Shown one piece after another: positions 13,401 to 28,400 of a DNA stretch of 64,000 nucleotides; positions within the stretch are counted from its first letter, which is position 1, and every line of letters begins with the position of its first letter. The notes beneath the pieces are model-generated. The model had not been told where the DNA came from and ran no database searches. It worked only from the letters and a program-made list of their open reading frames with translations. The position numbers and the translations under genes were made by a program. This DNA comes from Cladocopium goreaui (lineage: Eukaryota > Sar > Dinophyceae > Suessiales > Symbiodiniaceae), in NCBI GenBank assembly GCA_947184155.2, contig CAMXCT020001410.1:62001-126000 (forward strand), given 5' to 3'.

Positions 13401-16400
13401 AGGGCTCTTTTCAAGATGGCATGGGCACAGCTTCAACCCTTGACCGACTGACTCATGAATCCGATTCGCCCCTGTCATGTCAGTTTCCAAATGTGCTGCC
13501 CCTCTAAGGTGCTGAAGGTTTGGAAACGTGCAACTCTCAAGCTCAGATGTCGAACATGTTTTGCAAAAGTTTGCTATATAATATCATAGTAGTTTCCATG
13601 GATCTTCAACCCGTTGACAAATGATGTTGACACACTGGTTAATTCATGGATACCCAGTTGAGATGGATGACTTATCATCAGATCAATCGATCTATAGATC
13701 TATATCCATGATCCCATCGATTTTTTGACCATTGGCCATTTTTTGGGGAAAAATATGTGCATATTATTACAATATATTATATATATATATTATATATATG
13801 CATGTATAGATGAGTACGTTCGTTCATGATATGATGATATGCTACTCGCCCATGCCAAACAACTGAAAGATGCACAGACCAACTGCGCTAGCTGGGTGGT
13901 GCTGCTGAGGCGCTACTTCGAGAAGGCCATCCACAACGAAGACGATCTTCTCACCACGTTGAAGCCTCAATTGCCAAGCTCAATCTTGATAGACTTGTAT
14001 ACTTATACAATGGTGGCGTCGGGATATGTAATTGTGGTGTATTTGTTTGATTTTTTTATTCATGAATTTGATCGAAATTTAGATTATAATATGATCTATC
14101 ACAAAAGGAAACAATCTCCACTCTAGCTCTGAGAGGAATTTGATGTTGAAGGTGCCATGGCATTTATAATTGTTGGACATGTTTTTTACTACCCAAAATT
14201 GGGACCAAACATGGTTATGGCGCAATACCCGGCGCATTGCTGAGGGGCGGTTTCATCAAAGCCATCTCTCTGGTCTTGAGGACAAAAGAGGATGGGTGCA
14301 TGATTGGAGGGCCGCCATGCGGACCATGGATTTTCTTAAATTCTGGGACGCATGGAAGGCGATTGGCTAATTTATGGGGCAACCTGGATTCAGAGTACGT
14401 GAAGCGATCCAACCAGTTGCATTGGTGAATTTGGCAAAACCTTTCGATGGTTTTCTAAATGGTCTCTATCTAGGTAGCGCTAAATAAATAAATATATAAA
14501 TAAATAATTTGGTAGTAAGTTAGTATATCATGAGCTCATCTTTGCATGGACCCGGCACTTGAGGCTGGTAGCTCGTTGGTGCCTACTGCTGCTGCTAGCA
14601 GCATGCCGATGTGTGTACACACTGACAGAGCAGCCTGGCTCCTCTTTAATGAGGAGGTTTCCATATGTGGAGCACGTAAATCTGATCTTGAAATCTATCG
14701 GCTGCCCATGGATGGAAACTTTCTTGTCCAACCCTCAATCGTCCAAAACAATGACGACAGCCTTGAAAGCATCATGATTTTATGATTATTTGAGTCAACA
14801 TCTCAATCACATTATAAATATTGCACATGTTGAGCCGAGTTACATGATCTCTTGGGGGCATTCGTCCTTGAAGCCAACACGAACAATGGGAACAGCGTAG
14901 GATCCTCAGCAGCGGCGAATTGATTATACTGGGACTTCGACTGACCATATATATATAATATATTTGCTAATCCCATGTAAAAAAATATATATATTATTAT
15001 ATAATTATATATATATAATCAGCCGGCCCATTTGAGGCCTTGGGCCAAGAGTTTCAAGAAGAAAGTTTCGAAGGGAACCAAGGAGAAGCTGAAGCGCAAA
15101 GGCTCCAAGCTTGTCAGGCACTACATGAATTCAAATGGCGAATGGAAAGTGTCTTAGCCCCAGGGATTCTTCAGCTTGGAATTTCACATGCAAATCTGCT
15201 CATTTGAAACATTGTCCATTGGGAAATGAAAATATAGAGAGCGATTGCATATGCCAATCAATGGGGATACTGGGTGCGTTGATCAACATTTAAAATTTGG
15301 TTTGCCTAGGTGTGGCTCTGGAAAGCTTCGTGCATCAGCAGCCTATCCCAAAAGATTTGGTAATGCAGTTTGCAAATTCCATCTCAAGTGGGTCGAATCT
15401 AGGCTTCATGATTCGTGTATTCATGCATGCATGCAAATGCATATGAGGCTTACACATGCATGCACGCATGCAAGAATATAAAAAATGTACCAATCTTATC
15501 CCACTCCCTTCCCAATCCACGATTTCAGCCCGGCTCAGGAACAGAACCCCGGCTACCTCCGGAAAAAGATGTACAGTGCCCAAGCAAGGAACTTGACCCA
15601 GGCATGGGTTGATTCAATTTTTTCATATGGATTTATAATATATTTATTATGAATGTCGATATATCCATGTTCATTTTTTTCATCCAAATGTGGTGTACAA
15701 CGATATCATCAGCTCAGGAGAATATTTATCATTTTATTGGGAGGTTTTTTTTTTGTGAAAAGACATCTCTGGCCAATATTTAAATCAAATCAACGTAAAA
15801 TTATAAATAATATATATATATATAAATTATAAATAATATATATATATTATATTATTAGTGCCAGCTAGTAGCGTTATACCACCAAACATCCCAACCCCAC
15901 CAAGTCACCAGCTTGTGGTCCATGGAGGTGGAGAACCCATTCAAATGGGAGCATGCAGACCTTGAGCCGATTCGCAGATTCTTGGTGAAGGAGGTTGCTG
16001 AGGGTCGATATGCCCCAATCCTGAAAAAGGGATTGGATAGGCCAATTTAAAATGAACGGTCACCACAATTGCCCATGGTGCATTTGCAGCGTGGGAACCT
16101 TGCAAATTGCAGTTTACTGTACGTACCATATTTAAAAATTCATTTGGAACAATTCGATTTAGCAAGTTTCAACGTGACTTGGCTGTAAAAAGAATTATGG
16201 TTTGCGCTAATTGTGATGGCAACATGGCAGCTATCACCAGCCAACTTTGGCCAACTGAATTGTCTTGTGGAACCCCAAATGACTAGTATTCTAAAACCTT
16301 TGCGCATGTAAACCAAAAAAAAGTTAGGCCGTGGAATGACCGTGGAATACCCGTGGAAAGGCCTCAAAAAAGCGTGGAAAGGCCCAATTTAGGCGTGGAA

Positions 16401-19400
16401 AGGCCCAAATGAGGCGTGGAATGGGGCACCCTCAAAAATCCATTTTTTACGTGTGAAATGTTTTTGGAATTGCTTGGCCCACATTTGCCATATCCTCTAC
16501 GACAGGGCTCAAGAATGAGCCGTAGGGCCCTGGTCAACAAGGCAACACAGCCAAAAAAAAACTTTTGTATTTATATATATATATATACAATATTTGCAGG
16601 GGGTGGAGAATTTATCCAGCCCTAAAAACATAATATAATATATATTATATTATCATGTCTAGCTAGTGGTATATAATATGTATCGATCTATGCATTGACC
16701 CTGCTACCATCGATCGACATCGCATCCGGGCAACGCCAGCTATGGCCGATGCTGCAGCTCTGTTCTTGGCAAAGGGCAAGGCATTGAGTGCAAAGCTTCC
16801 TGGCACAGGCAATGCAAATGTGGCTCCGGAGAAACCGGCCAAGCGGCGGGGGCTCTATGATGATGATTCTCTTGAGACTCCAGCACCACATGGTCAGAAC
16901 AGAACGTTCTAGTCTTAGCGCAGAATGAAAATAATGGATCAATACTGCACAATGTCAATACAGGTGGTAAGTCCAAGGAAAGTCATTTCCCAGGATCTAA
17001 GTAATTGATTAACCCTTGCTTGTCGACTACTAGGCCGGGCTCTACACCGGCGTCGAGGATCAGGGGCAAATCACCAGGTGTGTACTTGGCCGGGAGTTGC
17101 AATCATTTGGTGTCCCACATGTTAGATCTAGATAGATCCTTTTCCTGCAGTATACGAGTATGGCACATGCTTGTGTGATCTTGTGCCCATGGACGGACTA
17201 CTTTTTGGTGGGCTCACCCCCAGTCAGAACCCTGATCAAGAATTGAGGTGTGCATGTGTATATATATATATATATATATTAGCTTAGGTGATTCATGGTG
17301 ATCATCACATTTATACAAGTATAATTTATTATTTTTATATTGAACTCATGTTGCCAGATTCCAACGCCAACTGCAAATGGAGTTTTTCAAACTGATTTTC
17401 AGGCTTGTCAGTTCCAACAATCCAACAAACTGCCCCTCATTGCAGGTCTTGCAGCTGCCCCTTCAAAGGTGGATCAGGGTGACAAACCGCAGACCACACG
17501 GACTCTGAAGAGGGAAGCAACGGATCGTTATGAGAAATCTTACTCAGGAGGGTTGCAAAAGGAACTGTTCCCTCGTGGTAAAAGTTTCCTGGACCAATCC
17601 AAGTACCCTGATGCCCAGCCCCAAAATGAGTCGATGGACTTGGATGCAGAACCGGACCCAATAGAGGAAGCAAACGAAGATGAGTTGGAAGGATTGGGGG
17701 ATGAATGTGAAGGTGGGGAGGAGGAACAACCATATGAAGAGGATTTTCCAGAGGAACAACATGCCACTGAGGAACAGGAGGATGATGAACAGGAGGATGA
17801 TGAACAGGAGGATGATGAACAGGAGGGGCATGAGCCGGAGCAGGAGGATGAGGATGATGAACCCGCAGAGGAAACCCCAATGAAAAGGCCAGCTGCCCGT
17901 GCCCCTGCACCAGTTGCCAAGGGAAAAGCGGCATCGAAAGCCAAGGCGAAAGCAGTTGTGAAAAAGTCTCCCAAGAAAGCTGCAAAGGCCAAGGCCAAAT
18001 GCAAAGCATCACCACCTAAGAAAACGAAGAAAGACAAGAAAGGGAAGGACAGAGATGCAGAAGAAAAAGAGCAGGATGAAGAGCAGGATAAAGAGCAGGA
18101 TGAAGATCCGGCAGCAGCACTCAAAAGGGCAGAGACACAAGAGTTGGAAGTGGAGAAGGAAAAGCAGGCAAAGTTTAAGGCTTATAAGGCAAGAAAAGAA
18201 AGATTCTACCGGTCCTTGCGCAGTTGGATTCTTAGCACAATTCACACCGTATAAAAAACACTAGCAAATAAATACAAATAATTCATGAGTTCATGTGTGC
18301 AACATTCATGCCCTTTATTTACAAGTTGAACACAACCATTGTGAATCTTCCCAATCCCCCAGACAGAGTGTGTCCTTGAATTCCATCGAATTCAGGCCCG
18401 TTGAGCCCACCAGAGATCGTCCAGAAGTACAAGGATAACAAAGGATGTTCCTTGGCTACAGGGGGCAGTAAAAGAAATGGGATACGGGAATTGGACGCAT
18501 AAAATAATATTAGCGGCCATATTATATTATAAGTTTGTAATGTAATGCAAGACTAATATAATATATATATATATATCATATATACATGTACTAGTATAGT
18601 ATGTATATGATATGTATTATATATATTTAAAATACAATTATAACAATTGATATATATATATATATTTGGTGATGAATCATGCATGCATTGTTTACATTGA
18701 TGGTCAATCCTAGTGCCTGAAGCCTAGGCCGTGACACCTACGCCCTCTTGTGGGAGGAATGGCTGCACTCCAACGGTGACTGGTCCCGCAGCTCCTACGT
18801 GACATCTTTGCAGAAGGTCTCATCCACTGAGACCATGGGTTGCAGAAGGTGGATGACTAGAAGCGACATACTTAAGAAGTATGATGGAAACAAAGAACAC
18901 TGTGATGCCATCATCACAGCAAAGGAACAATGCCCTACGCTCTCAAAAACACACATCAAGCCACACCCAGACGCACCAAAGTGCGAAGTAGCTAGCTTGC
19001 ATTAATTAATTTTCAAACGTATTATACTCTTGATCGATGATGAGAAATCCAAATGAGTGACTCAAGTTTCATGCTTTCAACATTTTAATGACACTATAGC
19101 TCCCAATGCCATGTGGTCCCGCAGTTTTTTGTTTTTTGGTTGTATATATATATATATTATATATAAATATATATACAATCAACATCCTTCGCCACTGCCT
19201 AGGCACTGACTCTCTACCTGGTATGGGACTCTGAGTCAGAAACTTCAAAGGAACGGACGCTGATGACTTCTGGGATGAATGTGTATGATGATGATGATGC
19301 TAGCTCTGAAAGACCCACTCACAAGAAGAAGAAGAAGACAAAAAAGAAATGCACGTCAAGCTCTTCTGACAAAGAATCCTCCGCCTCTGAGGACTGGACC

Positions 19401-22400
19401 ACAGACGATATGACTTGACATGTATATATATATATTTTATTTATTATAACGCACATACCGCCAGGCATCCAGTGACTCGAAGAAATCGAAAGCCAAGAAG
19501 AAAGTCAAGGGAAAGAAAGGTGAAAAGGATGTTCAGAAGTCAAAACGTAAGAAGTCAAAATCGAAAGCGAAAAAAAGGAGGAAGAAACTGAGGCTCAGAA
19601 GGAGCGGCGTTTGAAAAGGGAACGAGAGCAAGAGGAGAAGAAACAGAAAAAGGAGCAGGAACGTGAAAACAAACGCAAGGAACGCGAGGAGGAAAAGGAA
19701 AAAATCCGAGATGCCAAGAAGGTAAAACTGGCATGGTTGCATATGCATGCATGCATGCATCATGCATTGGTTCCTATGTCCCCATGTTCGTCCACATTTT
19801 GTAACTAAATTACACTTTATTTGATCGATTTATATATTTATATAATGACAACTGATTCTTAGATCTTACCACCGGAAAGAGATACCCACCATAGCTATAT
19901 TATAGCTATATATGTATTTTAATCATAAAATATTCGTAATTATAAATATTATAAATATTATATATATGTGGATTACATTCACCCCTCCACCCGTTCTCTT
20001 GCCAGGTTGCGGGCCAGCTCACCAGCAAGATCAGCGATGTGAGGACCAGAATTGGAAAGGCAGTGGTATTGCACCATCCTCGGATACCATCTTGTAGATT
20101 TGGTGGAGTATCGGAAAATTAATTTGACACCTACTAAGCTAGAAATTTATCACTCATGTTTGGGTGGAATTGTCCATAATGACATTGATCAATTCATTGC
20201 CATTTTTGGTGCCTAGGCCAAACAAGATCTTGTCGGAATCCCTGGTCAAAAGTTATGATAAACAGATGGCACAGCTGCAGAGAGTCCGAGATGCTTTGCA
20301 AAATGGCATCGACCGGAACGAGGCTAGATCGAGCTTTCTTTGGACTCATGATCAAAATAAACTGTATCGAACAATTTCCATTTAAATTTATTTCTTTTGA
20401 AAATGACCTTGGCCAAGCCAACACCATGCCCAGGAAGAAGCAGGCTTGAAGAAGCTTGTCCAAGCGGGTGAAATCGCACTGAGGAACTACAAAGCCTTTT
20501 TGGAACAGTTCAAATGCTAGATTAGCGGACCTAGTGGTTCACTGATGGCTGGATGCCCATAAACCCTTTTACTTTGTGGGGCCTAGGCCAATATATGTTA
20601 ACCATGTTTGATTGCTATGTTGTCATATTCGACCCAGTTGACTTCATTGGTCATCATTCAAATTCTGCTTTGGCCCCATTTTTGCTTGGAAAGGACAGGG
20701 CGCCATCAAACTGAATATATACGGCATGTGCACATGAGCGGTTGCCAAGGGTGCCATAAATTCTTCACTAATCAATTTTTATCAATATCATTGATCTGCA
20801 ATATAAATTTAATATGGTTCAACTTTGGGTTTTTCTCAAGATAAATGAAAGATGATGCCTGGCAAATCGCTTTTGGGCTGCACAAAGTTTCGAAATTGAT
20901 CGGCACTATGCAGAAAAAACTATTGAATCTGAATGACCTGCATGATCCAAAATGAAGAGATCGATATTCAAAATGGCATGCATAGCGTTGCAACACCCCT
21001 ATAGTCACTATACATTATTTAGATAACCAGATCAATCTCTTCTTCCCAACGCAGGTGACAACTACTGGCAGGATTCAGACGGCCCCTTTGTGAGCACTGT
21101 GTTGAACGAACTTTCCTCTGGAGTTTCTTGAATTCAATTCAGATGCCGAATCCAGGACAACAATATACAACCATGTGATCATATCAAAAATAATTGTGAC
21201 CATGGCTGATTACCTTCCTTCCCCTGGTATTGTTCCCTTGCCACTGCCCATCTCATTTCAGGTTTCCAGCTTCCGAGCAGCGCTCAAACGCACAAGGAGC
21301 CATGTTGAGGACACCGGGGCAAATAGTACAATGGCAGGTGAATATAGTTATTATTTTTTGATTTATTATATATATATATAATTTGTAATTTAATTAAATT
21401 TAAAATAATATATATATATATTATGCAGATCGAAATGATACGTACTGTACTAGTTGAGAATCCGATACGGTACATATGTCAATTTAACTTCATTGCATGC
21501 ATGCATGCATGCATGCATGGCCAACCATGGGATGCTTTGGTCACTGGTGGAATTTTCAGCAAGCTTGGTTGCTAGATCCTGATTTTACAATGACCATCCA
21601 TGATTATCCAGTCATGAATATTGTCGAATAAACCTAGCAGCTAGCATGGTTTTGACCTATGCAGCCCATGCATGCAGGATTGCAAGGGGTTTTGCCATGA
21701 AGGTAGCAAGAGACTGGGCCTCACAGCTCCTGGAAATGAAGCTCGTGACTTCATGAGACTCTATGACTTTGGGGGTTTGGATTCTAGGGTCTATGCTTAG
21801 CTCAAGTTTTACTATTAATTTGATGGAATGAGGGCCCCATCCAAGTATAAACCACCAAACGGCTATCAACATAACAAATTTGGTTTGATTCATCTTTTTG
21901 TTATTTCATTTATATTTGAATGCAATATCATGGCGAAACACTGTTGAAATTAATTTGGGCCAATGGGATTTTATTTTGTTTTTGATAGATCATTTGACAT
22001 CTATCTGAGGAAGTTGCAGCAGTCCCCGTGCGAATGACCAAAAAAAGGGTCAGTGATGAGTTTGAAGATACCACCACCATGGTGCTGGACCCTCACAAGT
22101 TGATCCACCACCTGTTTACAAAGGTTGGTATGAGAATTGACCCCCTGGCTGTGAAGGAATTCTGGCACATCAAACGCAATGTAGCAAAAGAACCATGGGC
22201 AATGGAGTCTCCAGCTTCAGATATGCACATACCCCTGGCTTCGTATGGAGATTCATGCCGGATTCACAATGGCCCTACAAAAATGCTGGGATTGTTCATT
22301 AGCTTGCCACTTTGGAAAGCGAAATCAACGAGGTGCTCTAGATTTTGCATTTGGGCTTGTGAAGAGTCCCGCCTTTGGAAACGATCTACCCTGGATACCG

Positions 22401-25400
22401 TGTTGCAAAGAGTGACCTACAGTTTGAATTTGTTGTATGAGGGATTGGATGAATATGGCCAGGTTTTGGCCGGTGGCTGCAAGTTTACCTGCACTGAATT
22501 ACGAGGGGATTGGTTATGGCACAAGGAATGCTTTGGGTTTTCCTCATCCTGGAATTGGAGAAGAAAGAAAGACATATGTTATCGGTGTACCGCTAGAGCT
22601 GAAGGACCATGCTCTACCCTCTACTTCAATCATTGGGATGAACATCCTAGCTGGCATGAATATGGCTTAGCGGAATGGATCGTCAACCAACTTGGCCATC
22701 GCCAAAGACCTTGTACCTTTGCTGGACTGTTGGCCCTATAGCCGATTCAATCATTTTTATTCTGATTTACTGATTCTGTGTGGGGAAAACAATTTAAGGG
22801 CCCAAGAAAATTGGTTCAATTTATGATCCACATTGTCCACCTGTCCTGCCTGCATCTCAGGTCCCTTGATTCTTCTATACGGGTTTCACCCCCAGTTGCT
22901 TCAGATATGCTCAATGCATACTCTGAATCTTGGAATTGGATATGACGTGAATGGTGTGGGCATGACACTTGCAGGACACATGTTTTATCAAGTTTTATAT
23001 CATGTTTTTCTTTTGTGTGTGTGTGTGCATGTCTTTTTGCCAAGATCTCATGACAGTTAGGAATTATGTTCATGTATAGTGTGCTTTCCTCATATTTTGT
23101 GTTCTCGATCCTAGGGCATGCTTACTTCGCTTGAACTATTTTTCGCTGGAGAATACCGATTTGCCCTTGCAAAAGAAGTTAGACCATGCGTATGATGAGT
23201 TCAGACAATGGCTTCGCTCCCAAAAGATCCAATGCAGCCAGCCGCCTTTCAAAGCTTATATGGTGTTTTGTCGTAATTCTTGGCATTTTTTTCTCAATGT
23301 TTCCCCATGCACTAAATTTATGATAGATTCATTTGGTAGTTTTCCAATGTCTACTTGCCAAGTTCGGCTCAATGCTGAGATCTTCAAACGCGATGGTCGC
23401 ACTGTATTCACTGCCAAAGCCTACAATGGACGAGTTCTCACAGAGTGGTTGGCACGGTGTCTTACCCATGCATCTGAACATCCTAATCTGTACCCAGACC
23501 CTGAGCATCAAGTAGATCTTTTGGCTTCATGCGCGCACCTTGGTTTAAACTAAATTAGATTTTAAAATTGTTTCTTGAAAGCCAATTTCTCATATATATA
23601 TATATGTGCATGCATGCCTGTTTTGCTTGCATGGTTTCACGTGAGCACTCTGATCTAATGGCTGTTGCAGTTTCCCATATTTTCCCACCAGGAATTTGGT
23701 TTTACTTCATGGGATCTTGGAATTCTGATATACCTAGGACTGCCTTGGCTAAATACTATGGCTACACCGAACGGGGTGGGAGATACCTGGATGAAGCAGA
23801 GCGAGCACCCGTTGTGCAATCTGGGATGCGTTTTGTGCAAAGGTATCTTGAGCTGGCGAAACTTGCCATCAGGCGAGGAATGTTAGATTAACATACACAT
23901 ATGGGAATTATTTTTTATGATCCATCCCGTTGTTAGTATCATGTGGGTTTTCTGTTTTTCTCCCCTGGGTGATCCCTGCGTAGGAATCAAAAGGATGAGT
24001 TCCGAGTGCGCCCAAAAATTCATGTTGCTTGGTACATGGTGGTTTTTGCAGTTATACAAAAGTTTTTCCAGTTGTATTTACTTGCGTTTGAGTAGGCCCC
24101 TGTTTTAGAAGTTTCATGGTATGGTACACACATGCATGATGTATACACAGGGTTAGTTTTTTTTCCACTGGCTAATAATCTTAGCTAAGTTGATGCTACA
24201 TCTTATTCATGATTGCCGCAAGTATGGACGCAACAGCCGGTTTCACCATTGCTTTGGTGACGAGGACGGAATGAAGTGGCTGAAACGAAACTTAGGTCTT
24301 AGCGTACTATTGCGTAGGTTTTTCCGGTGCAAGTTTTTGTTAGGCGGTTTTGTGCATCATCGATTTGGGAATCTATAGGCCATAATTACCCATAATTTAT
24401 ATTATATATACTCAGCTCATCTGTTCTTTTCAAATGATCGGCTGCTCAGGAATCTCAGAAAGAGCACACCCCTTCACCAGAAACCGCTTCATCATGCGAA
24501 TTACAATGATCAGGCTTGCATCGATGAAATCCATGATTCACACGTGACTAGGCTATATATAGCCAAATCTGCATTTTTTTATGGGCAGAGCAAGGTTTTG
24601 TTCCCTACATCCATCGCAACTCCCATATGACAATTTTTGTCAGGTTTAAAATTTACAAATGTCAGTTGGGCCAATCTGAGGCTCAATGCATCAGCTGCGC
24701 GGAGATGTCACAAGCATCTTTTGAAGCGAACGCGGTAAAAAGAAATGAAGAGTGTGGTGTTGTTTGGCCCCCTTATCTTGAGATGGTGTGCTTGGAGAAT
24801 TGTCACATATATGTCAGATAAATGTCAGATATATGACATCTATATATCATGAAATATGCTGCAAATCTGGCCTACTGGATTTGGGCCTTTACTCCAGGAT
24901 AGGGCCTCTGTACAGAGGCCTCCTTTTGAAGGGCCTTTTGAATCATAGGGTACATATTCAGAATATACATACAATATACATAATCTGTACAATATATATA
25001 TATATACATACTATAAGATCTAATACATGTAATACATACAATGGATACAATACACATCATACATATGATACATATAATAGATACACTACATTGAAACAAC
25101 AACAATACAAATATATATATATATATACTAATACATGATGTGTATATATACATATATATATATATAAACGTGTTTTCCATGAAATTTGAGGCTTTTCCAT
25201 TGCCTGTTTTGAAAGTCTTTCCAGGTGCGGGAGACGGCACGGCAGCGATTTGGTCCTCCAATGGAATGCGCTTGTGCACCCTGGACTGGGGGGGGGGATT
25301 TTGAGCGCCAAACGATGAGAACGATGAGGGAGGGGTTTATATGGTTTTTGTTTGGTGTTGCAGGTTGAAAAATGTTGAAAAACCCTGTTGAAAAAAACAG

Positions 25401-28400
25401 TTCGGAGATTTTTTTTCGGATCGTACTGCCCAATGTACTGTGGATTCTCAAAATCCATTATGGGAATCCTTTTTTTATAAGGCGGTAAACGGACGACAGA
25501 GGGTTTTGAAACCAACCCATATGTTTTTAGCCCACAAATTTGCAATTCGGAAACATCTGAACTGCAGAATCAATGGCATATTTTTAATAGAGATCAAAGC
25601 AACGATTTCGCACTATGGAGATTTATCATTGGATGTAAAGGGATATAACAATATCGGATGTATTCAAAGATGGAGGATTCATCCCCGGACATTCAACAAC
25701 AGTGTACCCTCTGGTAAATTAACAGTTGGACCCTGAAAATCACCCATTTTTAATGGAAACTAGTCTTCCAACCCCGAAAAATGGCAGGGTCTATGTTAAT
25801 TTACTGGAGGGTAAATGATTTTCTAAACCGTTGGATTTTGGGGTACCGGTTTTTCTCGGAGAAACCCTTAAGCAGAATTGTTGTCGACATGGATTTTTTG
25901 ATTTTCATTAATCTTTTCATTAATCATTTCCAACATTTTGAAGATTTTGAAGCAGATGAGAGTCACCAAAATTGAAGATTTTGAAGATTCAGTTGGTCTT
26001 TGTACCAACAAATGGTGCTGAAATTCATGGGAGTCTGTGGGATTCCGGACCCATTTTTCAAAGGGGGCGGTAGTCGTTGAGGCGACAAAGAGATACTTCT
26101 GTTGTTTTCTGAAGCGTTTAAAAAAGGTTGCTGAAAAATCCAAGATCTTGGCAGTGACATCCGAAAAAACGGGCTGGTTGAATCCGAGTTTTTCTGAAGT
26201 TGATATCATCGTTTAGCTACAGGTTCCTCAGAAATATGAGTGAACTCCATATTTTTTGGTCAAGTTGCCAACGTTTTGCGTCATGTGTATCTATATCTCA
26301 ATTCTCAACTTCCTAAATCCGGCTTTAACCATATCAGTATAAAATAGTATAAAACAATCCAAACAGACATAGAGAAGTAAATCACCACGAAAAAATCTAG
26401 GAGATAACTTGAGATGTACAGTTTTTTTTTGGTGACCCTCTGAGTTGCGCAGGAGGGGCACAGTGACGTAGTGAAGAGTGTTGACTTTAGTACATGTGGG
26501 CAGATGGTTCGGGGACCCAGATGAGATGACCAGAAGATGATCCGATCCAGATCCAACGCCAGGTTGATTGGGCGTTTGAAAAAGATACGTGGGTTCCACT
26601 CCGTGTTTTTTTGACACGAAGAAAATATGCGACAGTTTTTCTGAGTTGATGATGAAAATTGATGATCAACCATGGGAGTTTTGGGAACGTTGGTAAATAT
26701 GGTAAATGATAGATGCCGCCTTTTTTTTTAAACCACCAATTGAGGGAGGAATATATGGAACATCTCCACCTAAACAATGAGATCGTTCTCGATGGGGTAT
26801 TCAAGCAAGGGAGAATTGCTTGACCGCTTGACTTACTCTCTCTCTCTCTCTCTCCCCTCTCGCGATCTGACATAGCAATGGAACATCCACTACCAATAGA
26901 TGATTGATGTGTTGAACATAGAGTTTCTTTTGTCAGTATCCGTGATCGGGTGAATCAACCAGTTGACTCTCGCGGAAATACCTAGAAGAGTTTGATCAGT
27001 GACGGATCCCACTTTGACATGCTCAAATCCCAGCGTGGGGCTCAGGTTTTTTTGACTTTCCAAAAACAAACCTGAAACCCTGAATCCCTAAGCCCTAAAA
27101 CCCTGAATCCTGAAAGCCTAAAGTCAAAATCGCGCGGTACAGCCAGTGTTTTCATTCATCCTCTGGTGACAAGTATATTGTCTGGGCTTATTACTTTGGC
27201 ATGAGCGAACATGGGGTTTGGAGGGAAGTAGTCTAAACATGTAAACACGACCGGCTAGATAATGTAGATAATGCATAGATAATTAGTGGTAAACCCGTCG
27301 AACAGATGACGTGGACAGTAGTGGATAGCTGCCAATGAACCTAGCAAAGCATATAGTTTCACCATATTGTAAGATACACCATCGAGCATAGGCCAATCTT
27401 ATGACTTCTGTGGCTCGGAACAGAGCAAAAGACAGGGCAACAACCAGCCAGACACACTTATATAACTGCGAGTTTTGGCCGCGGCATTCCCCAAAATCAA
27501 TCAATCAGCAAAACAACGAACCTGCACCGTAATTTGGTGACCCAACAACGAACCATCCCCAACCTCTATTGGGTTCATTATTAGGTTTGGAATGATGTGG
27601 AATGAACCCCAATGGTTGGTTGATGGCATGGTTTGATTTATTGGGTTTACAACATTATTCATTTTTTTGTGGTTAAACGGTTAAACTATGTCAACTCCAA
27701 GTACGGTTGTTAAGTCCTTTTTTTCGTTGAAGCTGTTCGTCCATGATTGGATTCCCATTTCCAATTGTTCGGAGCCAATTCTTGGTGGTTTAAATTTAGT
27801 GTGGTTGTAAAGCTTCGTTTCTGGCTCTTTTCTTAGAGTCTTGGTTCTTGGTCGCAAGATTCCATTTTGTGCCCGTAATCCCCTCCTCGGTTCACATCAA
27901 CACCCCCAAAGAAAACCACGCTGGATGGAGGGGATTTACACATATTTGGGACCCTTATTGTTTTATTTTACATATTAGGAGTATGGGATTCTACCTGGTT
28001 GGCAGTTTCAACATGTTTCAACCCCGGGCTTATCAAGTGGTGTCATCATACCAACTAAACTAGCATCATCCATAGATGATTTTCCTAGCGAACTCAACCT
28101 CCATTTATGGTTGGGATTTCCCAGGAAGCGATGTTTGACTGCCAGAGAATGTATCACTAACATTATTGGCTCTTTATTGAATAGGTACCAATTCTATTCC
28201 AATATATTTTCCCAATGATACTCCCAAATAATATTAGTGTTTGATTGATAAATTGATAAGCATTATCCTATTACATTCCCATCCATTTCCCTTAATAACC
28301 CATGATTTTCCATTAAAACCCATACATTTTCCATTACCAGAGGGGTATCCCATTAATTTTATCTTTTGTCATCAAGGTCAATTGATCATTAACAGAGGCT

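Larger units (their letters stand above)
7802..24952 (+). mobile_element. Candidate ~17.1-kb composite element carrying genes A-D
   Basis: The left end ACCCTGGGCGTCAAAGGCC (from 7803) and the reverse complement of the right end, ACCCTATGATTCAAAAGGCC (up to 24951), share ACCCT..G..TCAAA(A)GGCC, about 15 of 19 positions. Just inside each end lies the same 20-bp string GGCCTCCTTTTGAAGGGCCT in direct orientation, at 7818-7837 and 24917-24936. Several GGCC-rich words follow at both ends. Four gene blocks, all on the + strand, lie between. The whole interval sits in a single intron of the WD40 gene, since the blade halves on either side (7383 and 25225) fit together. No clear target-site duplication is visible because both flanks are TA microsatellite. 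The alternative is two unrelated copies of a small GGCC-rich repeat around an ordinary gene cluster. The element is an inference. Confidence 0.4.

Noticed and set aside
17437..18124. Minus-strand frames of 192-194 codons
   Set aside because: Shadows of the acidic/basic exon of gene C.
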